Positions 23,946-32,926 are shown, counted from the stretch's first letter. The stretch is 59,380 nt of DNA from JAPLKX01 sp035530195 (GCA_035530195.1 DATKVG010000014.1:1-59380), one strand, 5' to 3'. Translations and numbers: made by a program. Notes: a model not told the origin generated them from the letters alone.

Positions 23946-24791
23946 TTAGCGGTTGCCGATTTCGATCGCGTGGCCAAACCAGGTTTCTGCCAGTTGCTCG
24001 CGCGTCATCCACTGTTTTCCGGAAACGGGGTTCCAGATCTCAGCCTTGCCGTCTTTCTGCCCGATGTACGCCACAGCGTGGCCGAGCGGTTGGGTACCGT
24101 ACATAACCAGCAGAACTGCCGGCGCCCTCAGCTTCGTGTGATCGCTGTCGACAATGCGCCTCTTCCGGCTCTCAAACCCGAGCCGCCTCATGCCGTAAAC
24201 GATTTGGCTGGGCGTGGTGCCGTCGTCGGTGGTGCCGAGCAGGTCGACCATCTCCCGCTCGGTCTTCTCAACGCCCAGCACCTTCGCGACGTTGGCGCAC
24301 GCCGCGGCGGCGCAGGTCGACGCATGGCTTTGGCGAATCACGCCGTTCTGGTCGACCTTGGCCTTCTGTAGTTCCGGCTCTTTGAACCACGGGCTGTTTT
24401 GGATGGCCCATTCCCCCAGTACGAGCACCCCAATGCACGCCACCGGCATCAGCCACAAGGCCCGGTCCCGCTGTTTCCACGCCATCAGGCCGACGGCGCC
24501 GAACATGAAGCCCACCGTCGACACCGTCAGCAGCCAACCCGCGGGCACGCACACATACTCGAGCCACGCCGGCATCAGCCACACCACGCTCGGAAAATTT
24601 TTCAGCGTAAGAAAGGTGAAGCTTATCCCAATGCAGGAAAAACCCAGCACCGCCAGCAGCCCAACCTGCCGCACGTCCGTCTTCAGAGACAGCCGCAGCC
24701 CATGCCAGTACAACCGCTGTCCATACAGCGTTCCCAGCAAAGCAGTCACCACCATCGCCATCACATCAAACGGCACCGGCAGCGGCTTCAT
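23946..24791 (-). CDS. Membrane-anchored C39-like cysteine peptidase (copy 2)
   Basis: 281 residues, a tandem paralogue of the gene at 23012-23866; both start MKPLPVPFDV and share topology and domain order. Catalytic candidates are Cys in HASTCAAAACANVAKVLGV, His in QPLGHAVAYIG and Asn in AEIWNPVSGKQWM. The 79-nt gap to copy 1 has no obvious terminator, so both are probably transcribed with the Tat-exported gene. The membrane part is much more diverged between copies than the peptidase part. The peptidase domain most likely faces the periplasm or cytoplasm next to the membrane; the side cannot be fixed from sequence alone. Confidence 0.85.
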   Translation of the reverse strand: MKPLPVPFDVMAMVVTALLGTLYGQRLYWHGLRLSLKTDVRQVGLLAVLGFSCIGISFTFLTLKNFPSVVWLMPAWLEYVCVPAGWLLTVSTVGFMFGAVGLMAWKQRDRALWLMPVACIGVLVLGEWAIQNSPWFKEPELQKAKVDQNGVIRQSHASTCAAAACANVAKVLGVEKTEREMVDLLGTTDDGTTPSQIVYGMRRLGFESRKRRIVDSDHTKLRAPAVLLVMYGTQPLGHAVAYIGQKDGKAEIWNPVSGKQWMTREQLAETWFGHAIEIGNR

Positions 24792-24800
24792 CAGGTATGG

Positions 24801-24845
24801 GTCCTATCCGTCGGATCCGTCGGATCCGTCCGATCCGTCCGATCG
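24801..24845. repeat. 9-nt-period GGAC tract
   Basis: Read on the minus strand this contains five consecutive 9-mers: CGGACGGAT twice, CCGACGGAT twice, then AGGACCCAT. It fills the whole gap between the pyrophosphorylase fusion gene and the start region of peptidase copy 2. Confidence 0.9.
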
Positions 24846-24847
24846 GC

Positions 24848-27800
24848 TTATTCCTCCAGCCCGCTCAGCTTCGCGACGTACTCCTTGCTGCCGTCGTTGG
24901 CCCACGCGTCGAGCTGGTTGTAATCTTTGAGTTGCTGCCCGCGCAGCCGCGGCACCGCCAGGTAGCCGCACCGGACGTCCGGCAGCCCCGTCATGTCGCT
25001 CCACAGCTTCTCGAACTGCGCCACAGGATACACGTCTTCCTGCCCGTGCCCCCACCGGCGCTTGACGTCCTTGATCGTGACGTACGTCGGCATCCGCTGA
25101 GCCATCTGACGCACCGCCTGCACAATATGCTCCTGCGGCCCGCTCAAATCCTTGCGCTCGAGCCCGAACAGTTCGAGCAGCGGATCGATTTGTATCCACG
25201 TCGTCATCGAATTGTAATAACTCAGCTTGAGTTCGTCTTCCTCCCGCGGCTGGGCCAGCCCCTCGAGCAGCCGCACCTTCCCGTTGACCCGCGCCAACCC
25301 GCCGCCCCGGTCGTCGATCCGCCGTGGCACCACTTCAAACGTTAGCAGGTTCCGCCCGTCGAGGTGCGCGCCAATCGCCAGCGGGTCGAGGTCGGCGCCC
25401 AGCGTATCGATATTGTGCAGCATGATGGTTTCGAGGTTTGGGTATTCCTCGATCAGCCCTGCCAGCACCCCGTTGCGGAACAGGTTCGGGATTTCGTACC
25501 AGTGCCCGGGTGGGTTGAACCGCTGGATCGGCACGTTGTCCACGTAATCGTTGCCCTCGCCTTTCGACTGCGCCCAATCCATCAGCGCGCCGCGCACCGC
25601 CTCCCGCACTTTCTGCTTCTGCTCGTCGAGCGTCTCCTGCGGCATCTCTTCCCACAGAAACACCAGGTCGCGCACCATCGGGATCAGCCGCTGGCCGATT
25701 GCCCGCCCCGGCGACAGCACCAGCGGCCCCTCGTAGCCGTAGTTCTTGTTGAGTCCGATGTGTTTCTCGATAGGCCCGTGCGTGAGGAAACTCGTCGAGA
25801 CGATATGCGGAATCGCCTTGCCATACTCGCCTGCAACGCGGCGCGTCTTCGCAACGTGGATCTCCAAAAAGCTCCGATGCCGCCCTGCAAGCTGGATAAA
25901 CGGGTTGATCGCTTTGATCACGCCCGCGCCCGTCGTCCATCGGCTCCCGACCCCCGCCGCAAGCGATAGCACCGCCACGCGCCCGTCCCGCAACGCCTTC
26001 TCGCCCAGCCTGCGCCACGCCGCCTTCTCTTCAAGCGCCACGGTGTCGCCCTGCTGGATGTCTTCGATGGTCGTGTCGACGGGAAGCCGGTTGTGCGCGA
26101 GGCCGATCCGCCCGTTGCGCAGGTCGGCCCGGATCTGCTCGTGCTGGATCACGTCGAACCCGTTGTGCCGCTTAATCTCGTCGGATTCGGCGTCCCACGC
26201 CATCCGGGCCGTCTGTGTCGCCGGATCGGAAACACGGAACAGGTTGCTGACCGTCGTCCGCAGCATCTGGTACGTCTGCTCGGGCGTGTTGGGTCGCGCG
26301 GTGAAATGGTCCAGCTCGACGCGCCGCAGGTAGCTGATGTTCTGCGGGTTCTGCCGCACCAGTTCCGGGATCTGCAACGCGTAATATCCCGCCGGCATGA
26401 TGGCGTCGTCGCCGCTCAAAAGCCGCGCGACACTCCCGACCCCGTTGATCTCGAAGTTGTACACCACCGGGTCCATCGCAAACGGAAGCACGTCTTCGAG
26501 CCGCGATTTCGTCGACCGCATCAGCCCGAGAATCGACTCGCGGAACTCCTCGCGCCGTGACGGGTTCACAAACATCGCCATCCCCCCGCCCGACATCCCG
26601 CCCAGCATCAGGAAACCCCAGAAGTCTCCCCCAAACTTCTCCGACGCGCCCCGGATGATTGTCTCGGTGAACTGGTTGGTAACCCACGGGATGATCGTAT
26701 TGAGCGGCTGCTGAAAATTCTGCGTCGTGTTGCGCCCAATCGCCTGCACGTCACCATCGCGCAGCGCCTCGAGGATGTTGTCGAAGATCCGGCGCATGCT
26801 CGAGCGCGCACGCCATTCCGCCGCGGCACGCAGCAGGTATTTCTCCGTCACCATCTCGAGAATCGGCCCGACGTTCTGCGCCATACCCCCGTGGATCAGC
26901 ACGAGCGACGACGCCAGCCGCGCCTTGACGTCCGGGTGCAGGTCGCCGTCGCCCAGCACGCGATGCCGCGGCAGCAGGCAACCGCGGCTGATGCCCCATT
27001 CCGGGTCGGAATCGCCCGCCACCGCTCCCTCAATCACTTTAAATCCCGGCCAGATGCCCCCCGAATCCTGCCAGCCGCCGCCCGATCCGCCAAGCCATTC
27101 GCCCAGGATCGCCCGAGACGCCGCCAGGCGCCGTTCCGTCTCGGCCAGCGGACCCGTGAGGCCCGCCGTCTGGCCCGTCGCACGCATCAGCACGCTGATG
27201 ATGCTCGCCAGAAGGTTCGTCGACACGGCCAGCCGCGACCCTTTCGGGATGTCGTTGACGCGCGTCACGAGCTCGATGCCCATGCCCGGCCCGACTATCG
27301 CCGCCAGAATCGCCGCCACGGAGTGGCTGGTTCCCTCGAACGACGGCGGGACCAAACCCGACGCGATCACGCCCGCCTTGAGCAGGCTGAGATAATCGTT
27401 GCCGAAGTTGAACAGGTCGCGCAGGTCGGTGATGTCTTTGGTGGTTTCGAGATCGATGCTCGTCAGCCGCAGCACCGGCTCCGCAATCGCGCGCACGCTC
27501 GATTCGATCGGTGGCTGCACCGTGTCGTGACGGCCGTACACGCCCAGGTCCACCGAAATGTTCAGGACACGCGCGCCTTCCGGGTAGTCCATACCCAAAA
27601 AGAAAATGTCCGACCAGCCGCTGTGGCTGAGATCGAGCCGCACCGGCGTCGTCTCGACCAGCATCGGAAACAGGAGCGTCCCGTTGGGCCGCTCGAGCAT
27701 CTCCGGCCGGACCCGCACCGGGTGGTCGCCCGGATGGCCCACGCGGAACATCCACTGGTTGCCCCGGCTGGCGCGAACGCTCCGCCTCACCTGATCCGTG

Positions 27801-28183
27801 AGCGTCTGAAACGTCAGATGATGGTAGGCTTCCGCCAACGCGCTGAACACCGCCGCGTTCGGGCCGGACGCCTTTCCCGCGCCCTGAAACGCGTCTATGG
27901 CCTCCTCGAACCGCCGCGCAAGAAGGTCTTCAAACCCCTTGTACGGAATCTTGCCGACCGGCGGAAACTCCGGGCATTCCTGCAAAAAAAAACGGTGCGC
28001 CGCATACAAAAACAATGAGGCCCGCACGCGCTCGTACAGGTTTTCCGCGCCACGGCGGAACCTGTCGAGTTCGGCGCACGCCTTAACCAACTCGGCCGGC
28101 GTCATCCTCGAGCACAGATCCCGGAACGGCCGGTCGCGCAGCGCCGGATCCGTGCTCGTGATCGTCTCGATAAACGGGTTCAC
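24848..28183 (-). CDS. GHMP-kinase-like / UDP-sugar pyrophosphorylase fusion
   Basis: A 1111-residue cytoplasmic protein. Residues about 1-150 are helical and unassigned. Residues 160-600 resemble the L-fucokinase branch of GHMP kinases: FGNDYLSLLKAGVIASG (259-276), the phosphate loop IPKGSRLAVSTNLLASI (312-328, degenerate against PxGSGLGTSS), GGSGGGWQDSGGIWPGFK (365-382) and LMLGGMSGGGMAMFVNP (525-541). Residues about 680-1111 form a UDPGP-type nucleotidyltransferase: DLRNGRIGLAHNRLP, VLSLAAGVGSRWTTGAGVIKAINPF (nucleotide loop with Lys), and further on MLHNIDTLGADLDP and FEVVPRRIDDRGGGLARVNGK. The likely role is sugar 1-phosphate production plus UDP-sugar formation. It overlaps the GalU-like gene by 4 nt (ATGA). 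Confidence 0.8.
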   Translation of the reverse strand: MNPFIETITSTDPALRDRPFRDLCSRMTPAELVKACAELDRFRRGAENLYERVRASLFLYAAHRFFLQECPEFPPVGKIPYKGFEDLLARRFEEAIDAFQGAGKASGPNAAVFSALAEAYHHLTFQTLTDQVRRSVRASRGNQWMFRVGHPGDHPVRVRPEMLERPNGTLLFPMLVETTPVRLDLSHSGWSDIFFLGMDYPEGARVLNISVDLGVYGRHDTVQPPIESSVRAIAEPVLRLTSIDLETTKDITDLRDLFNFGNDYLSLLKAGVIASGLVPPSFEGTSHSVAAILAAIVGPGMGIELVTRVNDIPKGSRLAVSTNLLASIISVLMRATGQTAGLTGPLAETERRLAASRAILGEWLGGSGGGWQDSGGIWPGFKVIEGAVAGDSDPEWGISRGCLLPRHRVLGDGDLHPDVKARLASSLVLIHGGMAQNVGPILEMVTEKYLLRAAAEWRARSSMRRIFDNILEALRDGDVQAIGRNTTQNFQQPLNTIIPWVTNQFTETIIRGASEKFGGDFWGFLMLGGMSGGGMAMFVNPSRREEFRESILGLMRSTKSRLEDVLPFAMDPVVYNFEINGVGSVARLLSGDDAIMPAGYYALQIPELVRQNPQNISYLRRVELDHFTARPNTPEQTYQMLRTTVSNLFRVSDPATQTARMAWDAESDEIKRHNGFDVIQHEQIRADLRNGRIGLAHNRLPVDTTIEDIQQGDTVALEEKAAWRRLGEKALRDGRVAVLSLAAGVGSRWTTGAGVIKAINPFIQLAGRHRSFLEIHVAKTRRVAGEYGKAIPHIVSTSFLTHGPIEKHIGLNKNYGYEGPLVLSPGRAIGQRLIPMVRDLVFLWEEMPQETLDEQKQKVREAVRGALMDWAQSKGEGNDYVDNVPIQRFNPPGHWYEIPNLFRNGVLAGLIEEYPNLETIMLHNIDTLGADLDPLAIGAHLDGRNLLTFEVVPRRIDDRGGGLARVNGKVRLLEGLAQPREEDELKLSYYNSMTTWIQIDPLLELFGLERKDLSGPQEHIVQAVRQMAQRMPTYVTIKDVKRRWGHGQEDVYPVAQFEKLWSDMTGLPDVRCGYLAVPRLRGQQLKDYNQLDAWANDGSKEYVAKLSGLEE

Positions 28184-29154
28184 GGCGCGTCACCGCCGGC
28201 TTGGTTGCGCAGATTGGCTTCTGCCAGCAGTTCGATGATGGTCGCCAGCACCTCGGCCCGATCTTTGCCCGCCGTTGCCAACGCAATCTGCGTCTGGAGC
28301 AGCCCGAATTTTCGCCCGATGTCGTAGCGCGCCCCCGCAAGTTCGAGCGCCAGGTATCGCTCGCGCCGTGCCAGTTCCTCGAGTGCCGGCGTAAGCTGAA
28401 TCTCGCCATTCAAACTCGATCTCGCCGACAACTGCTCGCCCAGAATCTCAAAAATGCTCGGTGCCAAAACGTGCATACCGAAAAAACAAAGATAATGGCC
28501 CACGCGCAAGCCGGGTGTGAGCAACGTCATCTCCGCTTGACTCACCGACGGTTTCTCGATGATCTTCTCGATCTGATACACGCCCTGCGCGTCCGCAACC
28601 CGTTTCCCGCTCAGCGTCCCGTACCGGCCCACCAGGTGTTCCCGCGTCGACTGTACCGCCGCAACCGAACACTGTTCCGCACCCGCAAGCGTCAGCAGTT
28701 GCTGCGCGCAACGCTGGCCCGGCAAATCCGAGATGTAAAGGTGGTCGCCAAGCAGCAAAAGGAACGGCTCCCCCCCAACGAACTCTTGGGCGCAATACAC
28801 CGCATGACCGTAGCCCAGCGGCTCATCCTGCGCCGCAAACGACAGACGACGGATCAGATTGTCCAACCGACGCGCCTGTTCCGCGGCCCATTCCGCGTTC
28901 TGGTAGGCCTCGATCAGCCCGTTCCGCAACAGGCCCAACTGCTCCAGGTATTTTTCCTCGTCGCCCGGCGCGCAAACCACGCAGATCTCGTCGATCCCGC
29001 TGTCCAGCGCCTCCTCGGCGATAATCTGGATGACCGGCTTGGCGAGCCCGTCCCGATCCACCACCGGCAGCATCCCTTTCTGCACGGGATCCGCAACCGG
29101 ATAAAGCCTCACGCCCCGCCCAGCAGCCGTGATTACGGCCTTTCGAATTCGCAC
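28180..29154 (-). CDS. galU: UTP-glucose-1-phosphate uridylyltransferase-like enzyme
   Basis: A 324-residue nucleotidyltransferase. GTG 29154 was chosen because GGAGGAGACTTCA precedes it. The N-terminal loop is RKAVITAAGRGVRLYPVADPVQKGMLPVVD, slightly different from GAGxGTRxLPxTK but with the Lys retained. Further GalU landmarks are LGYGHAVYCAQEF, FLLLLGDHLYIS (metal-binding Asp), VGRYGTLSG and IEKPS. It makes UDP-glucose or a related UDP-sugar from UTP and the sugar 1-phosphate. First gene of the operon with the kinase-pyrophosphorylase fusion, so two different pyrophosphorylases are co-expressed. Confidence 0.86.
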   Translation of the reverse strand: MRIRKAVITAAGRGVRLYPVADPVQKGMLPVVDRDGLAKPVIQIIAEEALDSGIDEICVVCAPGDEEKYLEQLGLLRNGLIEAYQNAEWAAEQARRLDNLIRRLSFAAQDEPLGYGHAVYCAQEFVGGEPFLLLLGDHLYISDLPGQRCAQQLLTLAGAEQCSVAAVQSTREHLVGRYGTLSGKRVADAQGVYQIEKIIEKPSVSQAEMTLLTPGLRVGHYLCFFGMHVLAPSIFEILGEQLSARSSLNGEIQLTPALEELARRERYLALELAGARYDIGRKFGLLQTQIALATAGKDRAEVLATIIELLAEANLRNQAGGDAP

Positions 29155-29255
29155 TGAAGTCTCCTCCTGGCAATTTCCCGCACAAAAGGGTTTCCTAGTC
29201 GCGCCGCCGCCGCCGTGTCTTTCCACCAAGCAACTTCAACATGCCGGCGGCAAAA

Positions 29256-29296
29256 CCATAGGTCCCATAGGTCTCATACGTCCCGTAGGACCCATT
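29256..29296. repeat. 9-nt-period GGAC tract
   Basis: On the minus strand: GGGTCCTAC, GGGACGTAT, GAGACCTAT, GGGACCTAT, then GG. It lies between the flippase-sulfatase gene and the galU-like gene. The rest of this 204-nt gap shows no further feature. Confidence 0.85.
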
Positions 29297-29358
29297 CGGC
29301 TTACCCCAAAATCATACCATCGCCCAGCCCGACCACCGCAAATACCCCGAGGCCGCGT

Positions 29359-32300
29359 TCATTGCGCGCCCGGTTCTCCGGCCGGCGCCTTCAAATCGCC
29401 CAACCCAATGTAACCCAGGCTGTCCAGTTGTTGCTTCTGCTCTTCCGAAATGACCGTCACCGCCGGCTCGGCCGCGCCCGTCTTGATAGACGCTATCATG
29501 CCGGTAAGCAGTGTCTCAACGCTCTCGACGCGCGGCCCGCCCGATTCCGCCAAATTGTTTTTCTCGCCGGGATCAGCCGTGAGATCGTAAAACTCGCGCG
29601 GCGCGTGCTTGCGCGGGTTGTCCGCGTTGGCATGGATGATTTTTTCGGTACGCGTCCTCACCGACTGCAAGACGTTGTTCTCGAAATCGTTTTCCGCATA
29701 CACGTACGCGATATCCCCGTTGTGGAACGTCCCGTCCGCGTCCAGCAGCGGTTTACCCGGCATCTTCCCATCAGGCTGCAACCCCGCCAGGAGCAACAGC
29801 GTTGGCGCAAGGTCGATGTGGCGCGCAAACCCCGTGTTGTGCTGGCCTGCGCCCGCGTTCGAAGGCAGCTTCACCAGCAGCGGGACCCGCACAAGCTCGT
29901 CAAAAAGCGTCTGCCCATGCCACCACCCGTTATGGTCGTAAAACTCCTCGCCGTGATCCGACACAAACACGATCACGCTATTGTCATAAAGGCCCCGCGA
30001 CCTCAGCCCATCCAGAAACTCGCCCAAATGACCGTCCAAAAACTCGATCTCGCTGTTGTACGCGTCAATCATCGGCTGCCGGTATTTATCTGGATCAAGC
30101 TTCTTCGACTCGACGCCCGTCGGCGTCGGCGGCTGCAGCACCGACCGCGCATAGCCCACGCCCGGCTTGTGGTGATCCATGAACGGGTCGTGCGGGTCCA
30201 TGTAATGAACGAACAGGAAAAACGGCCTGTCACCAGCCAGCCCCGAGTCCAGCCAGCCCAGCGCTTCCCGCGTCACCATATTCGCCGGCTGATAAAAGTC
30301 CGTTACCGACATCTTCCCCGACACCCGCGACATCATCGCCTGACGAACGATCCGCAACATCTGGTAAACCGACAGCCGCGACGCCGATTCACGCGCCCCG
30401 AAATAAAGGCTCGGCTTGAGGTCGGTATAGTCCACAAACCCCTGGCCAAAGTTGAACGCCGCGCAGATGTTCGGATTGTTCGAGAATCCTTTCGTGTAGT
30501 AGCCGCCGTCGCGCAACAGTTCGGGAAACGTCACCACATCGTCCGGCAGCATCGACACTTTGCCCGTCGCCGTGTGCGACTCGGGGTACCGGCCCGAGAA
30601 CATCGTGGCGAACGACGGCTTGGTCCACGAGGCTTGGGCGAACGCCGAATCGAAGAACACCGCGTCCTTCGAAAACCGGTCAAGCTGCGGCGTGCCGGCC
30701 ACCGCGCCCGGCGAGTAAAGTCTCAAGTAGTCGGCACGCAGCGCATCGGCCGCCACGAGAATCAGGTTGGGACCCGTGGCCTTGGCGCCGCCTGTGGCGC
30801 GGCCTGCAACAGCGTCCGGCGTCGTGGCTGCGGGCGCCAGCCGGTCGTACGCCGCACCGCCCGCGATCACCAGCAAAAACAGAACCGGTACGACCGCCGC
30901 CGCGACGGGTCCACGCACCGCCTTTTTTATGCCTTTGCCGGCCAGCGCGGACACCAGCGCCGCCACAATGGCCGCGCCCGCGAATACCGCGCCGAATCCA
31001 ACCAGGTGCCGCATCGTCAGCGGGCGCGACATCAGCACGTCCCGTTTGAACCGCCACAGCGCGATCACCATGCTGGCCGCAACCGATCCGCCCAGCGCCA
31101 TCCCCAAAACCGTCGCCGATGACATGAACTTGTCAAACAAAAGCGAAATAAACGCCAGGACCGCCGCTATCGCCAGCCCAAACCCAGCAAAAACCACCCC
31201 GTACGCCAGCGGACCCCACCACAACGCCGAGTACTCCCCAAAACCGCCCAGCCTCGACGAGATCCACGTCGCTTCACCGATTGCGACCGCCGCGCCCGCA
31301 ATCAGGCCCCCGCCGATCCCGCCGAGCGCGTAACCCATCAGTTTGCGGCGGTAATCGGCAACGGCTTCCGGGGCGATTTTGACAGCCGCCGATTCTGCCT
31401 TGGCCACTTCCTGCCGGGCCTCCGCCAGTTGAGCCTGGATTTCCTCCTTGCGCGGGCGAGAACGCAGGAAAAAGATCGGCGCGCCAATCAGGAACGGAAC
31501 CACGTCGCCCACCCACCACCCCAGGTGGGCGAACAGCACCGAAGCCGCCACCCCGCTGGTCGCCCCCAGCAGTCTGACAAAGATAATCTCGCGGATCCCC
31601 TCGCCGCCGATCGACGGGCCGATCACCGTGCCATAGATCATGATCGGGCTGGCGAACAGGATATCGAGCAGGCTCGTGCCCTGCGCACGGATCGCCATCA
31701 TCGTACCGAAAAACATGAAACACGTACTGAGGTGAACCCATAGCCCGCACGCCACCGCCGCTAGCAGAAGCGCCCGCCGGCCGCTGTACGCTGTGATGGC
31801 CCCGCCAAGCTTGTCCACCTTGTTGCGGATCGCCGCCGGCGCGGGCACCACCGCGATCAGCACCTGCACCGCACGCGGCACCAGCAACAACAGAAACGAC
31901 ACCAGAACAAACATCCCCAGCACCGCCAGGATTACCAGCAGCACCGGCAGGTTGATGTTCAGCAGCCGGAAGCCCAGCGGGAATGTCAGAAAAACCAGAA
32001 ACGTCAGCGATATAAATCCGATCAGCTTCTCGACCGCGATCACCGTCGCCGACTTGATCACCTCGCCCGTGTACCGCGTCGAGTCGTAAAGCCGGTACCC
32101 GTCCAAGCCAATCGTGCCCGGCAGGAAGATGCCGATGAACCGACCAACAAACCAGCTCTGCACCATGTACCAGAACGGCATCTTCAGGTCCTGCCCACGA
32201 AGAAGAAGCCGCCACCGAACGATACCCGCAAAAAGGCCCGTCAGCCGGATCAGTGTCGCAAAAACAAGCCAGATAAACACATTGCTGAACTCGACTCCCG

Positions 32301-32442
32301 TCAGTTCACGCCAAAGCGCCAGCGGCGTCACCCCCCCAAACTTGTCTGCCGCAAAACCGAACGTTTCCGGACGGAATAACAGCACAAACAGACCTACCGT
32401 GACAGCCAGCTTGATCAGGGTCGAGATAATTCGCTTACGCAT
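29359..32442 (-). CDS. AglD/MprF-type flippase domain fused to a sulfatase-fold phosphohydrolase
   Basis: 1027 residues. Residues 1-320 form a polytopic domain of the lysylphosphatidylglycerol synthase TM / AglD family (VRWRLLLRGQ, SWFVGRFIGIFLPGTIGLDGYRLYD, VAVEKLIGFISL, PSIGGEGIREIIFVRLLG). About six more helices follow, up to residue 540. Residues 555-970 form an alkaline-phosphatase/sulfatase domain: NLILVAADALRADYLRLY, then FAQASWTKPSFATMFSGRYPESH, HYMDPHDPF, VFVSDHGEEFYDHN. The nucleophile position is Thr, not Cys, so no formylglycine is expected and a phosphodiesterase or phosphotransferase reaction is more likely. It could move a lipid-linked substrate and modify it. ATG 32442 follows GAGGAAC. 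Confidence 0.88.
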   Translation of the reverse strand: MRKRIISTLIKLAVTVGLFVLLFRPETFGFAADKFGGVTPLALWRELTGVEFSNVFIWLVFATLIRLTGLFAGIVRWRLLLRGQDLKMPFWYMVQSWFVGRFIGIFLPGTIGLDGYRLYDSTRYTGEVIKSATVIAVEKLIGFISLTFLVFLTFPLGFRLLNINLPVLLVILAVLGMFVLVSFLLLLVPRAVQVLIAVVPAPAAIRNKVDKLGGAITAYSGRRALLLAAVACGLWVHLSTCFMFFGTMMAIRAQGTSLLDILFASPIMIYGTVIGPSIGGEGIREIIFVRLLGATSGVAASVLFAHLGWWVGDVVPFLIGAPIFFLRSRPRKEEIQAQLAEARQEVAKAESAAVKIAPEAVADYRRKLMGYALGGIGGGLIAGAAVAIGEATWISSRLGGFGEYSALWWGPLAYGVVFAGFGLAIAAVLAFISLLFDKFMSSATVLGMALGGSVAASMVIALWRFKRDVLMSRPLTMRHLVGFGAVFAGAAIVAALVSALAGKGIKKAVRGPVAAAVVPVLFLLVIAGGAAYDRLAPAATTPDAVAGRATGGAKATGPNLILVAADALRADYLRLYSPGAVAGTPQLDRFSKDAVFFDSAFAQASWTKPSFATMFSGRYPESHTATGKVSMLPDDVVTFPELLRDGGYYTKGFSNNPNICAAFNFGQGFVDYTDLKPSLYFGARESASRLSVYQMLRIVRQAMMSRVSGKMSVTDFYQPANMVTREALGWLDSGLAGDRPFFLFVHYMDPHDPFMDHHKPGVGYARSVLQPPTPTGVESKKLDPDKYRQPMIDAYNSEIEFLDGHLGEFLDGLRSRGLYDNSVIVFVSDHGEEFYDHNGWWHGQTLFDELVRVPLLVKLPSNAGAGQHNTGFARHIDLAPTLLLLAGLQPDGKMPGKPLLDADGTFHNGDIAYVYAENDFENNVLQSVRTRTEKIIHANADNPRKHAPREFYDLTADPGEKNNLAESGGPRVESVETLLTGMIASIKTGAAEPAVTVISEEQKQQLDSLGYIGLGDLKAPAGEPGAQ

Positions 32443-32926
32443 GAAGTTCCTCGGGACCCGCTATCGGCGCCCGCCATCGGCGCCCGCCATCGGCGGCAGA
32501 ACCGCCGGCGCAGACATTTCTTAAGTGGTTGCGCCCACACAGCATACAGTCAGCGCACGATATCATAAGCATTCCCCCGCTGGCAAACGCCCCGCGACTA
32601 TTGTGGTGCGGGCGTCTCGCCTGCACTATTGGCCCGATCCGTCCGACCGGTCCGATCAGTTCGATCGATCCTATTTCCTCCCCCCTCCAGCCCGCATCGC
32701 CTGATTTCCGTCACTCTGACCACCCCTCTGTCCGTCTGACAACCCGTCACACTCACCATCCCCGCCACACCCTGCCCACTCTTGTTCACATCTAGCACTT
32801 TACAGTGCGAAAAAGGTCAAATAGTGACACTTTTTGGCGCTTCCCATGAATCCCGTGCCAATGGCAAGCATCTTGCTCTACCCAAGCCGACAGTTGATTC
32901 AAGGAGTTGTGCAGGAGGGTTTAGTC
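32443..32926. repeat. Divergent gap packed with repeats
   Basis: Contents in order: three exact tandem copies of a 13-mer CCCGCCATCGGCG (first copy with one change) at 32457-32495, in the 5' leader of the flippase-sulfatase gene; a hairpin with a GTCTC loop at 32603-32626; a 9-nt-period GGAC tract at 32632-32672 on the minus strand; and a REP-like palindrome at 32810-32835. No convincing promoter was found for either gene. Confidence 0.75.
32810..32835. repeat. REP-like palindrome
   Basis: AAAAAGGTCA pairs imperfectly with TGACACTTTTT around a 5-nt centre. The core GTGTCACTATTTGACC on the minus strand resembles REP sequences that contain TGTCACTATTT. It lies about 90 nt upstream of the ankyrin gene. 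Confidence 0.55.
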
